Below are positions 56,706-64,000 of a stretch of 64,000 nucleotides of DNA, one piece after another. Origin of the DNA: Linanthus parryae (Eukaryota; Streptophyta; Magnoliopsida; Ericales; Polemoniaceae); NCBI GenBank assembly GCA_023055425.1, contig JALGPY010000004.1:56071718-56135717 (forward strand). The letters run 5' to 3'. Below the pieces are notes generated by a model that was not told where the DNA came from, did no database searches, and saw only the letters and a program-made list of their open reading frames with translations. Position numbers and translations under genes: made by a program. Numbering within the stretch: position 1 is the stretch's first letter; every line of letters begins with the position of its first letter.

Positions 56706-57562
56706 ACGTGCTTGGACTTCTGGTGCGATCTGGGTTCCTTTGATTGCGCGATCGCCCCAGTGTTGTCACAGAACAACTCCACTGGATCCGCAATGCTAGG
56801 GACCACACCAAGTTCAGAAACAAACTTTCTGACCCAAACAGCCTCCTTTGCTGCGCCATTTGCAGCAATGTACTCAGCCTCTGTTGTAGAATCAGCTACC
56901 GTCTCTTGCTTGGAACTCTTCCAGCTCACCGCTGCTCCATTCAGGCAAAACACATATCCCGACTGTGATCTAAAGTCATCTCTGTCGGTTTGGAAGCTTG
57001 CATCAGTGTAACCCCTTACACGCAACTCTTCCTCACCGCCAAACATCAAGAAAGCATCTTTAGTTCTTCTCAAGTACTTTAGGATGTTCTTGACAGCAAT
57101 CCAGTGACTCTCACCTGGATTGGATTGGTATCTGCTTGTCATACTCAAGGCATATGACACATCTGGTCTAGTACATAACATGGCGTACATGATGGATCCT
57201 ATGACCGAGGCATAGGGAATCCTACTCATGCGTTCCTTCTCAATCTCATTGGAAGGACAACCACTCTTCGAAAGAGTGATTCCATGTGACATGGGCAAGA
57301 ATCCCTTCTTGGAATCTTGCATGTTGAACCGTTTCAACACCTTGTCAATATATGTACTTTGACTTAGGCCTAGCAACCTCTTAGATCTATCTCTATAGAT
57401 CTTTATACCGAGTATGTAGGCTGCTTCCCCTAAGTCCTTCATTGAGAAACACTTTCCTAGCCAATCTTTCACAGATTGCAGCATGGGAATGTTGTTTCCA
57501 ATGAGTAGTATGTCATCCACATACAAGACCAGAAAAGCTACAGAGCTCCCACTAACCTTCTT
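56666..57562 (-). CDS. pol: RT C-terminal part and RNase H, unit 2 (interrupted)
   Basis: Same translation as 48255-49151, including the solo-LTR-derived tail. First ATG at 57526. YVDD box and RNase H motifs present. Confidence 0.88.
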   Translation of the reverse strand, partial: KKVSGSSVAFLVLYVDDILLIGNNIPMLQSVKDWLGKCFSMKDLGEAAYILGIKIYRDRSKRLLGLSQSTYIDKVLKRFNMQDSKKGFLPMSHGITLSKSGCPSNEIEKERMSRIPYASVIGSIMYAMLCTRPDVSYALSMTSRYQSNPGESHWIAVKNILKYLRRTKDAFLMFGGEEELRVRGYTDASFQTDRDDFRSQSGYVFCLNGAAVSWKSSKQETVADSTTEAEYIAANGAAKEAVWVRKFVSELGVVPSIADPVELFCDNTGAIAQSKEPRSHQKSKHVVRPVILSFFFES

Positions 57563-59398
57563 TTAGACACAAGACTCATCTTCGTTTCTGATGAAGCCAA
57601 ACTCTTTGACCACTTCATCAAAACGTCGAATCCAACTCCTAGAAGCTTGCTTCAATCCATAAATGGATCGTTGCAGCTTACAGACTTTGTTGGCTTGCTT
57701 TGGATCCTCAAAACCCTCCGGCTGTATCATATACACGTCCTCGAGGAGATTCCCATAAAGGAATGCTGTTTTGACATCCATCTGCCAAATCTCATAGTCG
57801 TAGTATGCTGCAATTGCAAGTAGGATTCGGATGGATTTGGTCATAGCGACTGGTGAAAAGGTTTCATCATAGTCAATACCATGAATCTGTCTGAATCCTT
57901 TAGCCACCAATCGGCCCTTATAGGTAATCACATTACCATCCATGTCGATCTTCTTCTTGAAGACCCACTTGCACCCTATGGGTCGCGCCCCATCAGGTGG
58001 TTCCACCAAAGTCCATACTTTGTTGGTATACATGGATTCCATCTCGGATCTCATGGCCTCAAGCCACTTCTGTGAGTCTGGGCCATTCATGGCCTCCTCA
58101 TAGGTAGTAGGCTCATCATCTATGAGCATCGTGTCACCGGAATCAGTTACGAGAAGTCCGTACCTCTCGGGTTCCTGGCGCACTCTACTAGATCTACGAA
58201 GTTCTTGTGTTACCTGAACAGGTGGCTCCACAACTGCTTGTGATTCCTGTTCATGTTCCATAATCGGTTCAGTGATTTGTGGTTCTTGAACTTCTTTAAG
58301 TTCTACATTCCTCCCACTTGCTTCTTTAGAGACAAACTCTCTTTCTAGAAACACGCCGGTCCGAGCAACAAACACTTTGTTCTCGGTTGGATTGTAGAAG
58401 TAGTATCCCTTAGTTTCCTTAGGGTACCCCACAAATTTACACTTATCCGATTTAGGCCCTAGCTTGTCTGATTGTAAACGTTTTACATAGACATCGCAGC
58501 CCCAAATCCTCATGAACGACAGTGTGGGACGCCTCCCACTCCACATCTCATATGGTGTCTTCATGACTGATTTAGATGGAACACGGTTAATGGTGAAAGC
58601 TGCACTTAATAGAGCGTAGCCCCAAAATGATAATGGAAGATCGGTTTGACACATCATAGACCGAACCATATCCAATAGGGTTCGATTCCTCCTCTCGGAC
58701 ACGCCATTCCATTGTGGCGTTCCGGGTGGAGTGAGTTGGGACACGATCCCACACTCTCTAAGATAGTCGTCAAACTCTTGGCTCAAGTATTCTCCTCCAC
58801 GATCCGATCGTAGAGCCTTAATACTTTTGCCAAGTTGCTTCTCTACTTCACTCTTGAATTCCTTGAACACTTCAAAGGATTCGGATTTTGCCCTCATAAG
58901 GTACACAAATCCATATCTACTGTAATCATCAGTAAATGTAATGAAGTAGACATAACCACCCCTGGCTGGCGTGGCAAATGGCCCACACACATCGGTATGT
59001 ATGAGCGCCAATTGCTTACTAGTCCTCTTACCTTTCTTATTGAAAGGGGACTTTGTCATTTTTCCCAATAAACAAGCCTCACATGTCTCATATGATTCAA
59101 AATCAAATGAGTCTAATAATCCATCCTTATGGAGTCTAGATACACGTTTCTCATTTATGTGGCCTAAACGACAATGCCATAAATAAGCAGGATTTAAATC
59201 ATTTATTTTAATCCGCTTGGTATTAATGTTGTAGACAGGATTGCTTAGATCAAGGACATAAAGTCCATTAAATAATTGCGCACTAAAATAGTGAATATTA
59301 TTTAAATAAAAGGAACAACAATTGTTCTTTATTGAAATAATAAAACATTCCTTGTCCAAACAAGAAATAGAAATAATGTTTCTGCTCATAGCAGGCAC
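57563..59398 (-). CDS. pol: Integrase and N-terminal RT, unit 2
   Basis: 611 residues, same translation as 49152-50987. Ends at the same TAA. Confidence 0.9.
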   Translation of the reverse strand: MPAMSRNIISISCLDKECFIISIKNNCCSFYLNNIHYFSAQLFNGLYVLDLSNPVYNINTKRIKINDLNPAYLWHCRLGHINEKRVSRLHKDGLLDSFDFESYETCEACLLGKMTKSPFNKKGKRTSKQLALIHTDVCGPFATPARGGYVYFITFTDDYSRYGFVYLMRAKSESFEVFKEFKSEVEKQLGKSIKALRSDRGGEYLSQEFDDYLRECGIVSQLTPPGTPQWNGVSERRNRTLLDMVRSMMCQTDLPLSFWGYALLSAAFTINRVPSKSVMKTPYEMWSGRRPTLSFMRIWGCDVYVKRLQSDKLGPKSDKCKFVGYPKETKGYYFYNPTENKVFVARTGVFLEREFVSKEASGRNVELKEVQEPQITEPIMEHEQESQAVVEPPVQVTQELRRSSRVRQEPERYGLLVTDSGDTMLIDDEPTTYEEAMNGPDSQKWLEAMRSEMESMYTNKVWTLVEPPDGARPIGCKWVFKKKIDMDGNVITYKGRLVAKGFRQIHGIDYDETFSPVAMTKSIRILLAIAAYYDYEIWQMDVKTAFLYGNLLEDVYMIQPEGFEDPKQANKVCKLQRSIYGLKQASRSWIRRFDEVVKEFGFIRNEDESCV

Positions 59399-59428
59399 AA
59401 AATAGCAATTATTTAATTCTAAAACTAA

Positions 59429-59857
59429 TCATGAATGCAGAGATAGCTCGCACACGCCTATGGCCAACGCAGCAACCTTTGCTCCATTCCTAACGCGCAT
59501 ATCTACCTCCCCTTTAGCCAATCTTTTACTTCTCTTTAGATCCTGCATATTTCGACAAATATGAGATCCACATCCAGTATCTAATACCCATGATGTAGAG
59601 ACAGTTAAATTGACATCTACAACAAAAATACCTGGTGGTGGTGGAATCACTATTCCAAGCCTCTTGTCCTCCAGATATTTTGGGCAGATCCTCCTCCAGT
59701 GTCCAGGCTGACTGCAGTAGTGACATTCACCCTTAGTCACGACCTTGGCAATGCCACCAACAGGCTTAAGGGCTTGTTCCTTGGACTTGGCAACTGACTT
59801 GCTTTTGCCCTTGGAGGAAGAGGCAAACTTTTTGCCCTTTCCTTTATGCACCATCAT
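59429..59857 (-). CDS. pol: Gag zinc knuckle and protease, unit 2
   Basis: Same translation as 51018-51446, including the DTGCGSHIC protease site and the terminal TGA. Confidence 0.87.
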   Translation of the reverse strand: MMVHKGKGKKFASSSKGKSKSVAKSKEQALKPVGGIAKVVTKGECHYCSQPGHWRRICPKYLEDKRLGIVIPPPPGIFVVDVNLTVSTSWVLDTGCGSHICRNMQDLKRSKRLAKGEVDMRVRNGAKVAALAIGVCELSLHS

Positions 59858-60483
59858 AGTGGCCTTGCCCTTACCTTGTTGATGCTCTGTTCAGCCGTCC
59901 TCAACATGTTGAGCAAATCTGGCAGTGGTTTAACGATCTCGTTCATGTTATAGTTCATAATGAACTGTCCATAACTTTCAGGCAACGATTGCAACACGAG
60001 ATCGGTTGCCAACTCTTGGCCGACCGGGAACCCAAGCCGGGCGAGATTCTCCAAGTACCCGATCATTCGGAGTACATGGGGTCCCACCGGGTTCCCTTCT
60101 GACAGATGACATTTGAACAGTGCCTTTGAGACCTCATACCTCTCTACCCTCGTCTGCTCTTGGAAGAGCTGCTTTAGATGTTCGATCATATCGACAGCAT
60201 TCATGTTCTCATGTTGCTTCTGAAGCTGAGAGGTCATGGTGCAAAGCATTAGGCAGGCCGCATCATTAGCGTCATCAACACGCTTTTGATACTCCTTTAA
60301 GGCAGCAGGTGTCTGATTCTCTGGACCTTCTGGAACATGCTCCTCTATTGCGTACAGTTTCTTCTCTTGCTTGAGAACAATTCTCAAGTTTCTGTACCAA
60401 TCAAGAAAGTTGGTTCCAGAGAGCTTGTCCTTCTCAAGGACAGATCGTAGGGAATGTTGTGAACTCGATGAGTTGTTTGCCAT
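59854..60483 (-). CDS. gag: Gag, unit 2
   Basis: Same 209 residues as 51443-52072, with the same downstream frameshift. Confidence 0.88.
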   Translation of the reverse strand: MANNSSSSQHSLRSVLEKDKLSGTNFLDWYRNLRIVLKQEKKLYAIEEHVPEGPENQTPAALKEYQKRVDDANDAACLMLCTMTSQLQKQHENMNAVDMIEHLKQLFQEQTRVERYEVSKALFKCHLSEGNPVGPHVLRMIGYLENLARLGFPVGQELATDLVLQSLPESYGQFIMNYNMNEIVKPLPDLLNMLRTAEQSINKVRARPL

Positions 60484-62154
60484 TTGGAATTCTACAAAAG
60501 GAAAATACGCAAGTTTTAGTATTTGTGAATTTTTGACTATATTTAATAATGGCTAGTTTATTAAATATAGCTCCCACTATTTTTCTACGGATTAATAACC
60601 CTCAAGATATTAATGCGGAAAATATCCTTATATTTTCTAGTGGGCCAAGATCCATCTTTTCATCTCCTTATGAGCTTGCTTTGGCAAGTCACCCATAATT
60701 TGACTACTTTTAGGTAAGAACAATTCCAATTGCATCCCATATGCAACTCTTGGTTCAATCGGGCAAATAACTCCTTATTTATCCATTCACATGGATAATC
60801 CCAATTGATTGCCTCTAGGTTTCTTAATCAAATTAATAGCCTAGTTGTGTTCAACCTCTTATCTAAACAATTGCACATTGTTACGTGCCATCGCATTCCA
60901 TCATTATGAACCAAGTCGCCATGCTTTGGCACGCACGAACTTGATAAATAATGATGATAATGAGTGTTTAAATAACGAGAAGGCAGGAACACAATATTTA
61001 AAATTTGAGGGATTTTAAATTCAATTTTAATTGTTTTCGTTGATCAATATCAACTAATCTATCTATTTGAGTTTGGGCACAACTCCAAATAATAGATCCG
61101 GGTTGTCTAATTATCTTATTATCCTAATTGCATGCATCATCCATACACCAACCACACAAATAATAAGACAATAAATAAACAACCACAAAACAGAAATTAA
61201 ACGTGATGTGGATATGGCCTTTTCTAGACTAAGATAATTCAAAGCCAATGGATTTATCTATGAACCCTAAGCAAAAACATCTCCATGCGTCTTGATCTCT
61301 AGGTCCATCCTTCATAGTCATGTGGAATGCTCCATGCTCCATGCTCCATCTTTTGTGGCTTCTTTGGCTTTGGACTTCTTTTCTTCAATCTTGGCTATCA
61401 ATCTACTTTATCTAGCACTAGCTAATATCTATACTAAATAAAATAAATCTCACAAGTTGAGAAAAAAAAATGGCACGCAGGCCATAAAACCCTAATTAAT
61501 TATTACAATTAATTGATCAGCTCGCATGCCGTAAAACCAAACCACAAAATTAAACATCCACATCAAACCACATCCTAAGGCCATATCCAATCACCATGCG
61601 ATTTGCACATAAACAGTTAAAATCCAATTTTAACGCGCTTGGTCAATTTTAATTGATTTTAGGATTTCTAGGGTTAAAACGGTCCATGGGCCCAACAATC
61701 CAATTGCCCGGGCCCATCAAAGTGAACCACAAGGCCCTAGGGCCGGCCCGGCCCAAAACCCGCAAGTTAGGCCCGCGGGTTAGGGCCGCCCGGCCCCTTA
61801 GGGAGGCCAATCTTGGGCGGCAAGCAAGGGGGGCGGTCCCCTAGGGGGCCGAACCTCCTCTTGGGAGTTGTTTCCAAAACAACTCCCTTTGCTTGGAGCC
61901 CAAGTTTGGTTGTTTCCTTGTTTTGGGAGAACTCCTTCTTCCCCAAGGATGCCCAAACCCTAGATCTAAGATCCTAAAATTTCTCAAACTCACCAATTCA
62001 TGCATCCAATGCAAAATTGGGTCTTGTTATGATCTAATTATTGACAAATTGCATCCCATGCTTGATTTGTCTTGTTTTACGCGATAAACAATAAATTAAG
62101 GTTTAAAACAACAAGAATGTAACACATAAACTACGTTAATGCTCTATGACCTGT
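60484..62154 (-). other. Long leader of element C, unit 2
   Basis: Copy of 52073-53743, GC-rich patch at about 61680-61870. No supported gene. Confidence 0.7.
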
Positions 62155-62167
62155 GGCTCTGATACCA
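62155..62167 (-). promoter_or_regulatory. Primer-binding site, unit 2
   Basis: Same TGGTATCAGAGCC site on the element strand, one base from LTR 3. Confidence 0.93.
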
Positions 62168-62168
62168 C

Positions 62169-63595
62169 TGTAGGGTTTTGATTCATGGATCGCGCAACGG
62201 AAGCATAATCAAACAAATAGCCATGCAAAACCCTCCAAGGATCACAAGTCTAGATGCATAACGATAATAAAGGTAAGAAATCATAAACACACCTGTGGGT
62301 TCTCCTTGATGACTTCAAACGCGAATAGTGTCACGTTCTCTATAGTTGATCCACGCCTAGAGTTGATCCTAGATCTCCCAAACTCCTTGGTGCTAGCCCG
62401 GAATAAGAGGAGGGTGAAGGAATCACGCAAAACGAGACAAAAAGAGGGGCTCGGCCCTCTTTTGGCCGACGGGGTGAGGGGGCGGCGGCAAGGGACGGGT
62501 TCGGCCCTTGTTGCTTGCTCTCTCTTTCCTTTGTTCTCTCCCACTCTTGTTATGTTCACTAATGAGCATAAGTTATGAGGAAGGAAGGAAGGAGGGTCCT
62601 TTATATAGTCCAACAACTCCTTGTTAACTACCTGAAGGACTTATTCTAGTCCTACTAGAATTCAATTTAGTCCCTTCCTTGCAAATTAGTCCCTACTAAG
62701 TTTGCAAGGGTTTGCAAAGTGATCCTTCTAATTAATTAATCCAATTAATTAATTCCAAATCTAGTACAACTCTATATAGCGTGTGACCCCATAGGTTCTA
62801 TCTAGTTGGTAGCAACTATTTGCTAATATGGAGCGGTTTCTAGCAAAACATCCATTCTAGCCAACTAATAGAATAGTCATCTTGACAACCTTGTACAAGT
62901 AATTGTCTCATCCCTTTGCCTCCATATCCGGATTGGACACGAGACATACAAGTCACACTCGTATATCCAATCCCTAGTTTCTCGATCCATGGAATAGCCT
63001 TATTCGTGCAAATAACATCAATATCCTATATTGATTTATTTGAGTCTGGCCAGACATTCTATAAGCACTATCCTTCGAGTGGCCTAGGATATTTGCTCCC
63101 GTTATGTGGGAGGGGCAAATCCTCTCTACGTCCAGTACGATCTCTAAGCTTGCTTCTCATTGTATCCAGTACACGCCTTTATAACTACCCAGTTACGGTG
63201 TAGCGTTTAACGCTACCAAGATCACAATGATCCACAACTAGAATATCTAGTGACTTCAAGTCTAAGGATGACAATACCATTGCACCCGAGAAGCACTTGT
63301 GACTCAACATAACATGTATGTAGCCTTCTCGGTGATGGGTCAATCCAGTGCAACATTCCGTAATGCACACCTATGTGTTGGATCGTGATATCTCCATATC
63401 AATCCAACCCCATACTAGTCTATAGATGATTGTCCCATTAATCATTATACTTGACTAGGGATATTTAAGATAAACAACACAATTGTAAATCTAAGGACTT
63501 CATTATATTAAATATCCAATAAATAATAAATGAATTTTCTAGCCAAATACAAATTCATACTAAACTAGATTGCCTCTAGGGCATCTATTCCAACA
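62169..63595 (-). repeat. LTR 3 of the array
   Basis: 1427 bp, matches LTR 2. It is the 5' LTR of unit 2 and 3' LTR of the partial unit 3. Confidence 0.93.
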
Positions 63596-63609
63596 GTCTC
63601 CCACTTGCA

Positions 63610-64000
63610 CTAGAGCCAATCTGGCGCATCTCGTATGCCCATACTCCTAGTGTGCCCTTCATGCTTCCACTGCGTGAGAGGCTTTGTAAGAGGGTCTGAC
63701 AGATTATCATCTGTAGGAATCTTGCATATCCGAACGTCTCCTCTATCGATAATATCTCGAATCAGATGAAACTTCCTGAGCACGTGCTTGGACTTCTGGT
63801 GCGATCTGGGTTCCTTTGATTGCGCGATCGCCCCAGTGTTGTCACAGAACAACTCCACTGGATCCGCAATGCTAGGGACCACACCAAGTTCAGAAACAAA
63901 CTTTCTGACCCAAACAGCCTCCTTTGCTGCGCCATTTGCAGCAATGTACTCAGCCTCTGTTGTAGAATCAGCTACCGTCTCTTGCTTGGAACTCTTCCAG
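63610..64000 (-). CDS. pol: RNase H end of partial unit 3, uninterrupted
   Basis: Minus-strand Pol end: ELFCDNTGAIAQS, HQKSKHVLRKFHLIRD, LSDPLTKPL and the DAPDWL stop at 63610. Unlike units 1 and 2 it has no solo LTR between KSKHV and LRKFH, and it has AGAGGG where they have AGCGGG near 63688. It is therefore the pre-insertion version. It runs off the window edge. Confidence 0.88.
   Translation of the reverse strand, partial: WKSSKQETVADSTTEAEYIAANGAAKEAVWVRKFVSELGVVPSIADPVELFCDNTGAIAQSKEPRSHQKSKHVLRKFHLIRDIIDRGDVRICKIPTDDNLSDPLTKPLTQWKHEGHTRSMGIRDAPDWL

Larger units (their letters stand above)
53758..63595 (-). mobile_element. Copia element C, unit 2
   Basis: Second body with the same layout, same frameshift, same two stops and same solo LTR as unit 1, offset 8411 bp over most of its length. 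The only difference I noticed is the C-run length in the solo LTR. Confidence 0.9.
45344..64000 (-). repeat. Tandem array of a Copia element, 8.41 kb period
   Basis: Order on the plus strand: LTR 45344-46771, body 46772-53757, LTR 53758-55184, body 55185-62168, LTR 62169-63595, partial body 63596-64000. Neighbouring bodies share single LTRs, so this is not a series of separate insertions. Bodies 1 and 2 give identical translations for every long frame. All units are on the minus strand. The right end is outside the window. Confidence 0.92.

Noticed and set aside
45344..64000. CRISPR-like or satellite interpretation of the long direct repeats
   Set aside because: The repeated units are complete Copia bodies and LTRs with gag-pol motifs; no short repeat-spacer pattern exists.

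Overview
The window looks like a repeat-rich, intergenic stretch of a flowering-plant nuclear genome, probably a eudicot. The evidence is several Ty1/Copia LTR retrotransposons with the plant tRNA-Met primer site (TGGTATCAGAGCC), plant L1-type LINE relics, Stowaway, hAT and Mutator-like MITEs, a TRIM, long AT-rich spacers and trinucleotide runs. No intact host gene is visible. Host-derived material is limited to two broken PEARLI4-like gene copies arranged as a palindrome and one orphan YqgF/RNase H-fold exon. No RNA gene or CRISPR array was found.

Layout. 1-9479: arm A of an old inverted segmental duplication. It carries a Mutator-type MITE (54-202), a Stowaway nested in a Stowaway (288-768), a LINE RNase H relic (850-1230) and a 7.8 kb Copia element with decayed pol (1303-9070). 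9485-14921: a second, nearly intact Ale/Retrofit-like Copia element. 14927-21286: spacer with a LINE relic, trinucleotide runs, two inverted copies of one hAT element, and a Mutator-type MITE that was itself hit by one of them. 21287-24518: arm B of the duplication, inverted. It contains two apparently identical 938 bp terminal-inverted-repeat elements facing each other around a Stowaway, forming a very long hairpin. 25930-27560 and 31700-33600: two decayed LINEs. 33900-40060: the palindromic pair of PEARLI4-like pseudogenes, the left copy disrupted by a 595 bp TRIM (34061-34655). 43646-43794: the YqgF-like exon. 44789-45250: a LINE RNase H fragment.

45344-64000: a tandem array of a minus-strand Copia element (8.41 kb period, 1.43 kb LTRs) in the order LTR, body, LTR, body, LTR, partial body. 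Bodies 1 and 2 share the same coding lesions and the same 1.33 kb solo LTR with its target duplication. The third, partial body has the empty site. This indicates that a body-plus-LTR unit was duplicated after the solo LTR had formed.

How it fits together: this is a record of transposition and local inverted or tandem duplication. Because duplicated arms exist, several insertions can be compared with an in-window empty site. No undescribed multi-gene functional system is recognised. The strongest candidates for biological interest are the 938 bp inverted pair (possible small-RNA source), the tandem Copia array, and a cluster of bZIP-type TGACGTGGC motifs in the leader of the first Copia element.
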